Source: Nannobrachium achirus (Eukaryota; Chordata; Actinopteri; Myctophiformes; Myctophidae). From it: a DNA stretch of 64,000 bases. Below the pieces are notes generated by a model. The model was not told where the DNA came from. It ran no database searches and saw nothing but the letters and a program-made list of their open reading frames with translations. The DNA lies in assembly GCA_963921795.1 (NCBI GenBank), contig OY997649.1, forward strand, positions 58,095,778-58,159,777. Reading direction: 5' to 3'. This document shows, piece by piece, positions 23,527 through 34,626 of the stretch; positions within the stretch are counted from its first letter, which is position 1, and the number at the start of each line of letters is the position of its first letter. The position numbers and the translations under genes are program-made.

Positions 23527-23972
23527 GCGCTATAGAGAGATCTCTCTCTATAGCGCTGCTGCTACTCAAAGATTTGCCATTTCAGATCATGACAAGTGAC
23601 AAGCCAGTGGGCCAATTACATGAGTTATATTTTGTCGTTGTCGGGTGGAAACCTTGTATGTCCAAAACCGTTTGTTTTGTATTTATCATTTGAAAAATGA
23701 TTTAAACTAGTGAAAACAGCCGATCTACAAGCACACAACGCCTCGCACCGCGCTATAGAGAGATCTCTCTCTATAGCGCTGCTGCTACTCAAAGATTTGC
23801 CATTTCAGATCATGACAAGTGACAAGCCAGTGGGCCAATTACATGAGTTATATTTTGTCGTTGTCGGGTGGAAACCTTGTATGTCCAAAACCGTTTGTTT
23901 TGTATTTATCATTTGAAAAATGATTTAAACTAGTGAAAACAGCCGATCTACAAGCACACAACGCCTCGCACC
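23527..23972. repeat. 223-bp identical tandem duplication ending at a hairpin centre
   Basis: Copies 23527-23749 and 23750-23972 appear identical by eye. Each starts with the palindrome GCGCTATAGAGAGATCTC and its complement, and ends with the left arm of a GATCTACAAG hairpin. Only the second copy continues into the right arm. It contains the TTGTCGGGTGGAAACCTTG block. Confidence 0.9.
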
Positions 23973-24010
23973 GCGAGGCGTTGTGTGCTTGTAGATCTGC
24001 TGTTTCCACT
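23932..24010. repeat. GATCTACAAG-family hairpin, near perfect
   Basis: The arms are GCCGATCTACAAGCACACAA and TTGTGTGCTTGTAGATCTGC, with GCCTCGCACCGCGAGGC at the tip. It shares GTGCGACGACCTTGTATG downstream with the copies at 40084 and 63673. Confidence 0.92.
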
Positions 24011-24177
24011 ACTTTTGTGCGACGACCTTGTATGATGAAGCAGCGCTTTGCTTTGCTTTTCCTAATGGCCAGCCTGGACCAGCAGGGAATGAACCGGCCG
24101 TTCGGGAGTTGTCCCGCTTTTCCCAATGGCCAGCACGTCCCTGCATGCGTCACTCAAAAGCATCAAAAGTAGCAAAT

Positions 24178-24232
24178 GTGCAAGCTTGAAACGCGGTGCA
24201 AAGCGACGCGTTTTGAGCTTGCAGATCTGATA
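24178..24232. repeat. GATCTACAAG-family hairpin, GCAAGC variant
   Basis: TGTGCAAGCTTGAAACGCG pairs with CGCGTTTTGAGCTTGCAGA. The TGCAAGC and GCTTGCA changes are matched. Confidence 0.8.
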
Positions 24233-24682
24233 CGTTCGGCGGTCGTTAGCGCTGTCGCCTCACAGCTCGAAAATCCTGGGTTCAATTCCCGCCGGGGACG
24301 CAGTGGGCGCTGGGGGGCGTGTTCTCTCCTCCGCGTCATCAGTGCCCATACCCTAGGTGGTGTTGGCGAAAGGGCTTTTCTGTGTGGAGGTTGCATGTTC
24401 TCCCCGTGTCCCCTAGGGTAGATACCCTCACAAAAAACATGCAGTAATCCTGGTCTCGATACTGCCTCCCCCTGGCCAGCCGAGGCGCCTGATGGAGGGG
24501 AAAGGAACTCGTTGGAATAACGTGTTCTACTAATGCTCTACGTCCAGCCGGGGAAACTACCCCCGTCAGGTGAAAAGAAGCGGCTTGGACTCCTCATGCA
24601 TAGAAGGAAGCATGAGGTCAGCCCGTTGTCTCCCCAGGTTGGCAGAGGGAGTGTAGCCCAGGATCACATCAGATAATTGACA
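24231..24682 (+). mobile_element. tRNA-derived SINE
   Basis: The head has an A-box-like region (TCGTTAGCGCTGTCGCC) and a B box GGTTCAATTCCCG. The body contains GTTGCATGTTCTCCCCGTG and the tail CATCAGATAATTGACACCGG. A copy in the opposite orientation is at 6648-7022. Confidence 0.75.
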
Positions 24683-24699
24683 CCGGATGAAAAATGTCT

Positions 24700-25345
24700 T
24701 ACAAAATCGTGGGATAAAAATATTAGGATGAAAAAATTAACAGTTTCAGACATGTGAGGTTTCTGCCAGACAGAGGCGATGTGCTCGTCGAGCTGCTACA
24801 CGCGGCACTCATAACACTTCCTGTTTATATTAACATATATTATAGACATGGTTCTTGCACAAATTAGCATAATGAATCGCGTTTAAACCGCCGCTGTCGG
24901 GACGGAACCTCTTATCTCCTTATTTTTCGATAAATCAAAATCATCGAGTCGAAAAAGCAGCTGATCAACAAGCTTGTGGATCAATAATGGCTGCATTGGA
25001 ACACAATTGTTGTTTTTTTTACACTTCCTGAAAAGCATTGGCACATGTTTTACCTGAGTAAAAAAACAGTATCAATACCAACATGTACAAGCTCACAGCT
25101 TATAGAGTATGTAAGTATGTAGGGCTGAAGTGGTTAGTCTATGTTTTGTGATAATAATCTAAATCTACAAAGTAAATAGTAACTAACAATTTCAAATAAC
25201 TGTAGTGGAGTAAAAAAAAGTACAATATTTGCCTCTGGGATGTAGTGGAGTAGAAGTAAAAGTACAGAAAATCGGAAATACTCCAGTAAAGTAAAAAAAG
25301 AAAAAAAAAACTTGAGTACTTGAGTAGATGTACTTAATCACTTTC
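24700..25345. repeat. Intronic repeat fragments
   Basis: A weak hairpin GATCAACAAGCTTGTGGATC lies at 24963-24982. A GCTGTCGGGACGGAACCTC block is at 24891. Fragments of the AAGTACTTGAGTA repeat lie at 25190-25345. A GGGCTGAAGTGGTTAG block at 25119 recurs at 33466 and 60760. Confidence 0.5.
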
Positions 25346-25710
25346 CACCACTGCTGAAAAGTAACACGTTTGGACATACCAGGTTTTCCGTGCGACAGCC
25401 CATATTATACATGCTAAATAGTGCAGCGCCACAAAGTGCATGGCGTGGAAATTAGTATTCCAAGCATGCCAGGTACTTCATTGTGAAGCTTTTGAAGGGT
25501 TCTCCGTGAAGGTTGCACGGAGTCTGACTGACGCACAATCGAGCTGCTCCGGGGCCTAGGAGCGGCCAAGTCAATGTTTGCTTGGTTCAGCATATATTTG
25601 ATTGGGCCCTGGCAATAAAGAGAAGTGTCATTTAAGTCCAAGCGACACAATGGTCTTTCAGATAGCTTTACCTTGCTTCACCCGACGATAAGCATGCAGA
25701 GATCTGTGGA

Positions 25711-26114
25711 TAGGCCTGTCACGATTATTACATAATCGTCTATTCGCAATCATTTGACATAATCACAATTATTTTGTCATAATCGTCATAATCGTTTCCA
25801 TGTTGAACATTTTTCATATATTTTCAGACTTTTTCAAAAATAGTGGAAATAGCAGATCTACAAGCCAACAACATGTCGCAATGCGATGCTTTGTGAGCTT
25901 GTAGATTGGCTATTTCCAATATCATTGTTCTTTTTTAAGTATAAAGTTGTCAAATCAGTAATTTCTTTGTATATTTAGGTTATGTGTCATATGTGCCACG
26001 TGCAATTCCAACATGTGCAACTTCAAACAGAAATGTAATTGTCAACAACGTCAATCGTAAATATTTGAGTGACAATTAATCGTCAGGTAAAATGTCATTA
26101 TCGTGACAGCCCTA
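25711..26114. mobile_element. hAT-type element with perfect 8-bp target duplication (TAGGCCTGTCACGAT ends)
   Basis: The ends TAGGCCTGTCACGAT and ATCGTGACAGCCCTA are flanked by exact TCTGTGGA copies (25703-25710 and 26115-26122). The centre is a GATCTACAAG hairpin at 25843-25918. An inverted sister copy is at 34627-35038. Confidence 0.9.
25843..25918. repeat. GATCTACAAG-family hairpin
   Basis: AGTGGAAATAGCAGATCTAC pairs with GTAGATTGGCTATTTCCA around an ATGTCGCAATGCGAT tip. The outer stem GGAAATAGC/GCTATTTCC is specific to this element and its sister at 34845. Confidence 0.9.
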
Positions 26115-27447
26115 TCTGTGGATCATCTGGGTAAAATAACTGATCCTTCTGCTTCTCTTTATACCATAACATTTTCGTTTTCTAACTTCATGCTTGCTCC
26201 GTTGCTTCGTTGGAACCAAAAGGGGCATTTCGTAACAGCCTTGCGTTTACTATTGTCTTTCTTTCAACCCACCTCACTCACAGGTGGCTTAGTTGGCAGT
26301 AAGGTTAGATCAATTATTGCTGGATAGTGTCCAGCAGAATGATCATTCTGTCATTTACATGCATGCACGCACGCACACACACACACATTTTGTGTAGTGC
26401 GTTTGTTTGTAGTTTGTCTGTAGTATTGTGTAGTATTCTTCAGAGTTGAAGACGAGCCCCTTGCATAACGTATTTACAGGTAGTAGTGCGGTATGCTATG
26501 TATTCCTGTAGGAATTTTTTGCCAAAATTGATTTTTTTGCTGTTTTGGCTTCTATAGGGACCAAACTATCAGAAAATGACGGGGGTCAAATTTTCAGACC
26601 CCTCCCTCATTTCCTGGGGGCGGGTCACTTCGGTTTTGACCCTTTTCGGCCTTGTTTTTCCCAATTTCCCATAGGATTTTTTTGCCCAAATGGCTTTTTT
26701 TGCTGTTTTGGCTTCTATAGGGACCAAACTATCAGAAAATGACGGGGGTCAAATTTTCAGACCCCTCCCTCATTTCCTTGGGGGCGGGTCACTTCAGTTT
26801 TGGCCCTATTCGGCCTTGTTTTCCCAATTTCCCAAAGGATTCTTTTGCCAAATAGATTTCTTTTGCTGTTTTGGCTTCTATAGGGACCAAACTATCAGAA
26901 CATGATGGGGGTTAAATTTTCAGACCCCTCCCTCATTTCCTGGAAGAGGGTCACTTCAGTTTTGGCCCTATTCAGCTATGTTTTCCCAATTTCCCAGAGG
27001 AGTTTTCTGCAAACAAATGATTTGTTTGCTGTTTTGGCTTCTATAGGGACCAAACTATCGGAAAATAATGGGGGTCAAATTTTCAGACCCCTCCCTCATT
27101 TCCTGGGGGCGGGTCACTTCAGTTTTGGCCCTATTCGGCTATGTTTTCACAATCTCCCATAGGATTGTTTTGCTAAAATATATTTGATCTTTTGTTGTTT
27201 TGGCTTCTATAGGGACCAAACTATCACAAAATGACAGGGTTCCAATTTTCAGACCCCTCCCTCATATCCTGGGGGGAGTACTTTACGGTACTTTATACAC
27301 AACTTCACAGTATATTCTGAGGATATTCAATAGTTTAGGTAGGAACAGTTCAAGTGAGGAGGATGGGGTAGCATTTATACTTCTAACCTGTTATTATTCT
27401 AGTCAAATACAGGATCTATTCACGATCACTGTTATCTATGTCCTCCC

Positions 27448-27638
27448 TTTAAGGCTCATTCCCACTGGGCCAGATAAAAAGATACAAAAATATCTTTCTC
27501 CATTCAAGTGGATGGTAAGATACAGATAAAAGAAAATATCTGTCACAGATATTTTTTTATCTGTGTCTTACCATCCACTTGAATGGAGAAAGATGTTTAT
27601 TTATCTGTTAATCTGGCCCAGTGAGAATGGGCCTTTAT
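27448..27638. mobile_element. Nested palindromic MITE (TTTAAGGCTCATTCCCACTG ends)
   Basis: The arms include CTGGGCCAGAT, CTTTCTCCATTCAAGTGGAT and TATCTGT with inverted partners, around ATCTGTCACAGAT. The element lies inside the 26481-29070 unit. Confidence 0.85.
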
Positions 27639-27970
27639 ACTGTTGGCAAAGTCTCCAGTCCAGTGCCATAGCACTTGCAGAGACTGACTGTCCCTTGCAA
27701 CCTGCTTTGCACCCACATGTGATGAGCTCAAGTATTGCCTTTGGAGCAGGGAGGGCAAGACACCTGACTGGAACATACCCTCCACTCTCTGAATTCCACC
27801 AATTCTCTTCAATTGGTGGAAGCTCAGGGCAATTGGAGATTGGTGTCAGCAGCCTCTTCAATGTGTGCACCTCCTCAAAATCATGTCCCTTGATGAAGGT
27901 ATCATATATGACAACGAGCTTGAAAGAACTGTCCCTTGAGAAATACTCAAGCAGTCCCTGGCCCTAACAC
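27600..27970 (-). pseudogene. Decayed coding remnant of an autonomous element (CXC-like cysteine motif)
   Basis: Minus-strand translation gives LGQGLLEYFSRDSSFKLVVI then YDTFIKGHDFEEVHTLKRLL in one frame, continuing into LPPIEENWW and a segment with VPVRCLALPAPKAILELITC and GCKAGCKG. The last part resembles the cysteine-rich tail of a class of multi-copy fish proteins associated with mobile elements. The acidic block after EEVHT that I would expect is missing, and a stop follows soon after GCKAGCKG. The family is recalled from pattern, not searched. I infer an internally deleted derivative. Confidence 0.45.
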
Positions 27971-29165
27971 ATGTCAACTTCTCCTTGGTTGATCACACAG
28001 TCAGGAGTTCCTTGATGGACATAGTGAGCTTCATCTCTGGATGAAGACTTTGTGTTTTTCGACTGATCCATATACCTAATATTACCTATCAAAGACAACT
28101 TGACCCTCAACATAGCCAGCCATCATCGTTATGATGCGTTTGTTGAATGCATCCTGAAGATCTGACAGCTTTTTGTCTTTTTCATGTTCTGAAGCAAACC
28201 CATGGCATCAACAATAAGAACTTTGATAGAATAATCGTCCTCCGTCAGATCATGCTATGGGACACATGGAAGATCTTCCTACAGGGGCTCTGCCCTGGCA
28301 TCTTCAATTGCATGCAAAATGTGAACCCCCTCATTTTCTGACAGTTTGGTCCCTAAAGAAGCCAAAACAGAAAAGAAGAAAAAAAAATCTATGGGAATAT
28401 AGAGCCGAATAGGGCCAAAACTGAAACCCCCCCTCCCCGCCTCAGGAAATGGGGGAGGGGTATGAAAATTTGAACCCTGTCATTTTCTGATAGTTTGGTC
28501 CCCATAGAAGCCTAAACAGCAAACAAAACAATTTTAGCAAAAAAATCCTATGGGAAATTGGAATGCATAGCTGAATAGGGCCAAAACTGTGACCCGCCCC
28601 CAGGAAATGAGGGCGGGGTCTGAAAATTTCAACCCCGTTATTTTCTGATAGTTTGTTCCCTATGGAAGCCAAAACAGCAAACAAAACAATTTTTGCAAAA
28701 AAGTCCTATGGGAAATTGGGAATGCATAGCTGAATAGGGCCAAAACTGAAGTGACCCGGCCCCAGGAAATGAGGGAGGGGTCTGAAAATGTGACCCCCGT
28801 AATTTTCTGATAGTTTGGTCCCTATAGAAGCCAAAACAGCAAACAAATCAATTTTTAGCAAAAAATACTATGGGAAATTGGGAATACATAGCCGAATAGG
28901 GCCAAAACTGAAGTGACCCGCCCCCAGGAAATGAGGGAGGGGTCGGAAAATTTGACCCCCGTCATTTTCTGATAGTTTGGACCCTATAGAACCAAAATCT
29001 GCAGAAAAATCAATTTTGGCACAAAAATCCTACAGGAGCTGTATTTTGGACATAGCATACCACACTATAGTTCTCTTGCACAGCATTGCCATGCATTGGA
29101 AGTCTATTCAACCAGGCCTTCCCATATATACTGTAGGTAGGGCACGGCGGAATTGTTCGAACATA

Positions 29166-29240
29166 GCCAAAATAGCCGATCTACAAGTTCACAATGCAGC
29201 GAAGTGTTGTGAGCTGTTTTCGATCAGCTGTTTTCACCAT
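29166..29240. repeat. GATCTACAAG-family hairpin, degraded
   Basis: CCAAAATAGCCGATCTACAAG lies opposite GAGCTGTTTTCGATCAGCTG. The right arm has an insertion. Confidence 0.65.
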
Positions 29241-29249
29241 GCCACACCG

Positions 29250-30720
29250 TCCGTCATAGGCCGTTAAGATACAACAGCAAATCCACATGCAAGTATCAGA
29301 CTTTATAACAAAAACCAAACGAGAACCCAGGTGTGTTTTAAGTTTGTACATTTGTTTTGGAAAAAAACAAATCCTTATTTCTTCTTTCACGTCGTGTGCA
29401 AACGTCCTAACATTAATGGAATCCATGACATGTGGGGGTTACACGCTTCTTCCATGGCGGGCCAACAGTGTGGAGCGCAGCGCGTTGGTTGCCAAGCAGC
29501 TCCTCATAGCCTCAGGTGAGCCTGGTTCAGGATCCACTCATCCAGGTGGAAGACGTCATTGGGACATTTTCCAGCACGACTGACGTCTTTTTGATTCCTT
29601 TTTACACGGCTCGGCAGTGTCTGTGTTATTATCGCTGTCTTGTTTTGTCTTTTTTTTTTGCCATTTATAACATGTGCGCACGGGTCGCGGCATATTACAC
29701 CGTGGAGAGCACACACCGACTTTATTATGGAATGAAAAACAAACATGATAGCCGAACCGATGACGTGGGTTTCACAAGCATCGGCAAAGCTGCAGTGCAG
29801 CCGTCACGTTTAGCGAGTAGCTCATTTTAAATCCTCATATACTTTATACTTAGTTGACCTGGTGGTGTCCCCCAGGGCTTTATACTGGGTCCACTAGTAT
29901 TTCTGCTCTACAACCAAATCTCTCTCTGAAAAAGATCACATCTACAAGCTTGCACGACGACACGTTTGCACTTAAGAGCTGATATCTTTACCGTAGGTTC
30001 GCCAGAATCGCCACACAATAGCAACACTAGGATTCGGATGGTATTGTCCACTTATGCCAGATATATATACTTACGTTGCACTCTGAAAATGTGTCTGAAA
30101 ATAACAGATCTGCAAGCTTAGTTAGCTAGTCGCAACTTGCGACACTGGGGGCGCAACGTGAACCCTAAATGGTTGAGCAGAGTTCCTTAGGGCTCTATAC
30201 TATTGCATTTTCAGTTTTCTGCTATTTAGGGGAAAGCTTAGCTGATCTGCTATGTTCTGCAAAAGCTTTCCCCACAATACGGATGCTGGGTTTTAGAGCG
30301 GTTAATGATGACAACTTATGTACCCTGTCTAGATCCAGGACAACAAATCCATGCAGCAACGCAATCCTTCCACAATGAACTACATTCAATGAGTGTGTTT
30401 ACACGAACGCCAAACGTCCCATCCACTGGGATGTAAGGACGAGGATCGGCCAATATACCGATCCCCATATCTGATCCCTAATCTGATGCTATAATCGCTC
30501 CATAGTCCCACTCGCCACGCTATTTTTTCTGCATCGGTTGCACAATATTGCACCACGTTGTGCACACGATATTATTACATAAGCTGTTACCTGCTTCCAG
30601 GCAGGCAGTGGGTCTGAGGGTTAGAAGGGAGCTCCGTGGCGCTCTGTCTCTGACGTGAATTCCCCCAGAGACACACACTCCAAAACGTCTCCCAGCCCCT
30701 CTATAAAGTCCTTGTGTTCA
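29250..30720. other. npr3 intron 1 interval with few repeats
   Basis: Weak hairpin traces occur at 29940-29985 and 30103-30145 (CAGATCTGCAAGCTTAG). Otherwise no coding similarity or mobile element was recognised. Confidence 0.4.
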
Positions 30721-30723
30721 CAC

Positions 30724-30726
30724 ACA

Positions 30727-30761
<35 letters not shown>

Positions 30762-30762
30762 G

Positions 30763-30832
<70 letters not shown>
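30724..30832. repeat. (GCAC)n and (AC)n microsatellite
   Basis: About eight CACG/GCAC units followed by about 33 AC units. Confidence 0.96.
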
Positions 30833-30835
<3 letters not shown>

Positions 30836-31124
30836 TCCTCCAAGTCCCTGCTCCTCAAGTGCGCTGCCTCAATGACCTGCTTTTATAAACCCAGCCAATT
30901 CACAATCACTGTTTTAATCACCATCTCATGTAGGGGCTGAAACTATCCATTATTTTATTAGTTATTATTCCATCGATTACTTTTTTTGATTAATCGTAAA
31001 GTGTGTTTTTTAATAAAAAAAAAAGGTTATAACATAATATTTTGTTGTATATTAATCATTCGATTAAACTCTCAAGCCCTATTTTAGAATTAGTCGCAAC
31101 ACGTTGTCGTGCGTTAGCAGTGAA

Positions 31125-31182
31125 AAATCTGCTAGCTCAAATCGACATGCTTCAATCTACAAGCTTCTAGATCAGCTATGTT
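31125..31182. repeat. GATCTACAAG-family hairpin, degraded
   Basis: AAATCTGCTAGCTCAAATCG lies opposite AATCTACAAGCTTCTAGATC. Confidence 0.5.
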
Positions 31183-31429
31183 TTTTCTTTTACGTTTGTA
31201 CATAAGATGTTTCCCTTTAATGACATGTCAAAAATAGAAATTGATTATTAATAATAATAACAGATTAAACCGATCAGTTCAAACTGATGTGCCCCCAATC
31301 TGATGCATATTTTGCAATTTGCAGTTGAACACCGAGTGTGTCCAATCTAATACAATCTCAGGTATCCATCGACCAATCGATCAGTTAAAATGTAGAGTCG
31401 CCCCCAAATATCGTTCTTTTTTAACGGCA

Positions 31430-31970
31430 GACTTCTCTCCGCCAGGACCTCGCACGCGGGGGGCTCTCCGTCCATAAATCCTTGTTAAAGGAACGACGGC
31501 ATGACAAGTTGGCATGGGCCGCGGCCCTGCTTTGCATATGCACTCACTCTACGGATTTTATGGCGAGCCCAGGGCAACATAAAATGCACTGTGAGTCCCT
31601 CAATAAGTGCGCCCGTGTGTGCGCTAGCTAGCTGCTCCTCCGTACAAGCATTCCTGCGTTCGTTTGTAACTAGCGTTCGGGTGCCTTTTAGCGAGTGAGG
31701 AGAGAGGGGAAAATCCAGGATTTTTGAAATATTGCTGGCTGCGAGCTGCTTACCCCATGGAAGGGGCAGGGGGTGGGCTGAGCACAGAGGCCAGTAGTGT
31801 GTGCGCGGAGCCCAGTGTAATTAAAGGGTGCTATAGTGCTGGCAGGACTGAGGTCAAGTGTGTCCCGTAGCGGGACTCAAGGGGATATTTCAGGAGGTGT
31901 GTTAAAGTGACAGAGCTGTGGGGAATGTTCCAGAGAGACTCTGAATCTTCCCTCTTGAAACAGAGACACC
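31430..31970. promoter_or_regulatory. Repeat-poor, GC-richer block; candidate intronic regulatory DNA
   Basis: About 540 bp lack the repeats that fill the rest of intron 1. The block contains CTTTGCATATGCA (octamer-like) at 31532 and GGAATGTTCCAGAGA at 31922. Conservation cannot be judged here, so the regulatory role is only a suggestion. Confidence 0.25.
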
Positions 31971-32295
31971 GTTTGGGTGACTTTTTTTTTTTTTCAATCA
32001 ATCGCCCCCCTTATTTATTTATCTGGACGACTTGTTGATTGTTGGTTCAATTTATTTTTAACCGCTGGTACGCCAGAGAGGGGGGACGTACATCGTGCCA
32101 TTTCGAGGCGGATTCGTTTTTTAGAAAGCTGATATGCGTGAGGGAGGAGCAGGCCCGGGACAGTGTGGAACACATGTATGAGGTTGATTTCATTGCTTAC
32201 AGATCAACACCATTCTTTTAGCATTATTGCTTTGCCATTGATTTAGTCATTGTGGTTGGGCAACCAGGGACTATAGTACTTGTCCGACTTTATTC

Positions 32296-32331
32296 CATCC
32301 ATCCATCCATCCATCCATCCATCCATCCATC
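32296..32331. repeat. (ATCC)n microsatellite
   Basis: Nine ATCC units. Confidence 0.95.
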
Positions 32332-32382
32332 GTAACATGATAATCGCTATTATCGTGTTAAATAACAATCACGATAATCTGG

Positions 32383-32986
32383 TCCAGTGTCAGGTATTAG
32401 CATTGTTCAAGTGTCAGGTACAGTTACTACAGTATATACATTGTCAGGTATTAGCATTGTTCCAGTGTCAGGTATTAGCATGGTAACAGTGTCAGGTATT
32501 AGCATGGTAACAGTGTCAGGTATTAGCATGGTAACAGTGTCAGGTATTAGCATTGTTCCAGTGTCAGGTATTAGCATTGGTCCAGTGTCAGGTATTAGCA
32601 TTGTTCCAGTGTCAGGTATTAGCATTGTAACAGTGTCAGGTATTAGCATTGTTCCAGTGTCAGGTATTAGCATTGTTCCAGTGTCAGGTATTAGCATTGT
32701 TCCAGTGTCAGGTATTAGCATTGTTCCAGTGTCAGGTATTAGCATGGTAACAGTGTCAGGTATTAGCATGGTAACAGTGTCAGGTATTAGCATTGTAACA
32801 GTGTCAGGTATTAGCATTGTTCCAGTGTCAGGTATTAGCATTGTTCCAGTGTCAAGTATTAGCATTGTTCCAGTGTCAGGTATTAGCATTGTTCCAGTGT
32901 CAGGTATTAGCATTGTTCCAGTGTCAAGTATTAGCATTGTTCCAGTGTCAGGTATTAGCATTGTTCCAGTGTCAGGTATTAGCATT
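32383..32986. repeat. 24-bp minisatellite, about 25 units
   Basis: The unit is GTGTCAGGTATTAGCATTGT plus TCCA, with variants GTAACA, GGTAACA and GGTCCA at its end. Because 24 is a multiple of three, both strands stay open as 8-residue repeats (VSGISIVP and MLIPDTGT). It is not a gene. Confidence 0.97.
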
Positions 32987-33191
32987 CACAGGGCTTAAAA
33001 CAAGAAGCTGCAGCCACCACACCACGCCTCTTTAACAGGTTCCCGTAATTTGTCAGATTTCAAGACAAGTGTTGCAAGTCAGAGGTTTTACGTCATGACT
33101 TTATAACCGGGGAATGTTATAACGTTTGCGGGCTGTGTTGTTCTTTTATGGCGTGGCTCTGCAGGAGGCTAGCGGTCTGTAAGAGGGTTGT

Positions 33192-33192
<1 letters not shown>

Positions 33193-33260
<68 letters not shown>
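33193..33260. repeat. (GT)n microsatellite
   Basis: About 33 GT units. Confidence 0.96.
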
Positions 33261-33263
<3 letters not shown>

Positions 33264-33289
33264 AGTCAGTAGCAGATTTATTGTGGCCA

Positions 33290-33670
33290 CTTCCAGTGGT
33301 AGTAGAAGTACTGAATTGTTTTGACTTAAGTAAAAGTATCAATACCACAATGTAGAAATACTCTGTTACAAATAAAAGTCAGTGATTCCAAATTGACTTT
33401 GAAAAAGTTCTGTAAAAGTACTCATAAGGGCACGGTCACACCGCAACATACTGTATATGGGGCTGAAGTGGTTAATGTATGTTTTGTAATAATAATAAAA
33501 ATCTACAAAGTACCGTAACTAAATCTTTCTAATAATTGTAGTGGAGTAAAAGTTCAATATTTGACTCTGAGATGTAGTGGGGTAGAAGTAAACGTATTGC
33601 AAATTGGAAACATCCATGCAGTAAAGTAAAACTTCCTCAAAGTGCAATAAGAGTTGAGGCATTACATTTT
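33290..33670. repeat. AAGTAAAAGTATCAATACC repeat
   Basis: It matches 60450-61000 and 25130-25345, including GTAGTGGAGTAAAAGT and GGGCTGAAGTGGTTAA. Confidence 0.65.
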
Positions 33671-33685
33671 GTATAACACGGTTCT

Positions 33686-33753
33686 ATTGTGAAAATAGCA
33701 GATCTACGCGTTGTGTAGATACATGTACATGTAGATCTGCTATTTTCACAATT
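33686..33753. repeat. GATCTACAAG-family hairpin, shortened
   Basis: TTGTGAAAATAGCAGATCTA pairs with TAGATCTGCTATTTTCACAA. The usual central part is replaced by GTGTAGATACATGTACATG. Its flanks recur inverted around 53655-53765. Confidence 0.88.
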
Positions 33754-33799
33754 TCTGCCGCTAATATTTGACAGTTTGACCATTGTTTAATTTGTAATT

Positions 33800-34340
33800 T
33801 TAGATGTATTAAAAAGTCCTTAACTCACCCACCGCTATTTTTAAGACCCTTCTGAGGGTCCACACCGCCAGGATTTTGCCTACCTTTAACGTGGGCGCGC
33901 GCGCGAATCCATTGCGCGATGGTTCACCGATTGCATTCACAATACGATCCAGGCAGGGTAAGCAACAAAGCACTACAGCCTTCCATCGCTCAAAGCGAAA
34001 CCGACGGAGCGCCACGCTGGTGTTGCACAACATTAAACCGGATGACATTTCGGCAGACAGGATACAGGCGTCGTTGTCCCGCCCCCCCATTTCCGTTCTG
34101 GAACATCCAGATCCGTTTTTTGTGAATAGGGCGGGTCCACAGAGCGCTATGGACGGCGAATCGGCGATCATACTTTTTTGTTTTATAGTTATTAAAGCTA
34201 ATTGATAGCTCGTCATATTCGTCATAAGCAGAGTGGACCCATAACTATAGCTCGTCAAACTCGTCCAATGTAGTGGATGAGTTAAATTGTCACTTTAGAC
34301 AAGTGTAGATAGTAGATACCCTCTATACTCTTAAACTTTA
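33800..34340. other. Intronic DNA; minus-strand open frame not recognised
   Basis: A 149-codon minus-strand frame at 33809-34258 has no similarity I know. The stretch 34163-34205 matches 47041-47085 in inverse orientation, so it is probably part of a dispersed repeat. Confidence 0.4.
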
Positions 34341-34626
34341 TGTTGGTTTGACCCACAGGTTGAGAACCACTGCTTTACACCACTGGCCGGTGGGACACAG
34401 AAAGTATCTCCTCTGTGTTCAAATGTTTTTTGGCACTTTTTTTCTTTTTTTACTCACAGATGACAGACAGATGTCACATGCTGGCCACATTAAAGCTGCA
34501 TCATATAACCTTCCTCTCCTACCCCGGGTTTGAACCCACTTTCCTTGTGCAAGTGCTGACATTCTTACCGCCAATAGAGCCTGCTAGGGAAGGGAGTAAA
34601 CTGAACGCTGACCACCAGGTTGATGG

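Larger units (their letters stand above)
26481..29070. mobile_element. ~2.6-kb transposon-like unit with tandem-array inverted ends
   Basis: The outer ends share GGTATGCTATGT and CCTGTAGGA in inverted orientation. The left side holds five direct copies of a ~163-bp unit (GGCTTCTATAGGGACC at 26548, 26710, 26873, 27036, 27202). The right side holds five copies in the opposite orientation (near 28361, 28500, 28668, 28828, 28981). The middle (27300-28340) contains a decayed coding remnant and a nested MITE. Open frames in the arrays are repeats of the unit. Confidence 0.8.

Noticed and set aside
26545-27162. Series of similar 65-86-codon frames
   Set aside because: They are successive translations of the 163-bp tandem unit.
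32383-32986. CRISPR-like array
   Set aside because: The units are contiguous with no unique spacers, and the DNA is vertebrate.
32383-32998. Two ~200-codon frames on opposite strands
   Set aside because: They are a 24-bp minisatellite whose unit length is a multiple of three.
33809-34258. 149-codon minus-strand gene
   Set aside because: No family resemblance. Part of it recurs inverted at 47041, so it is probably a repeat.
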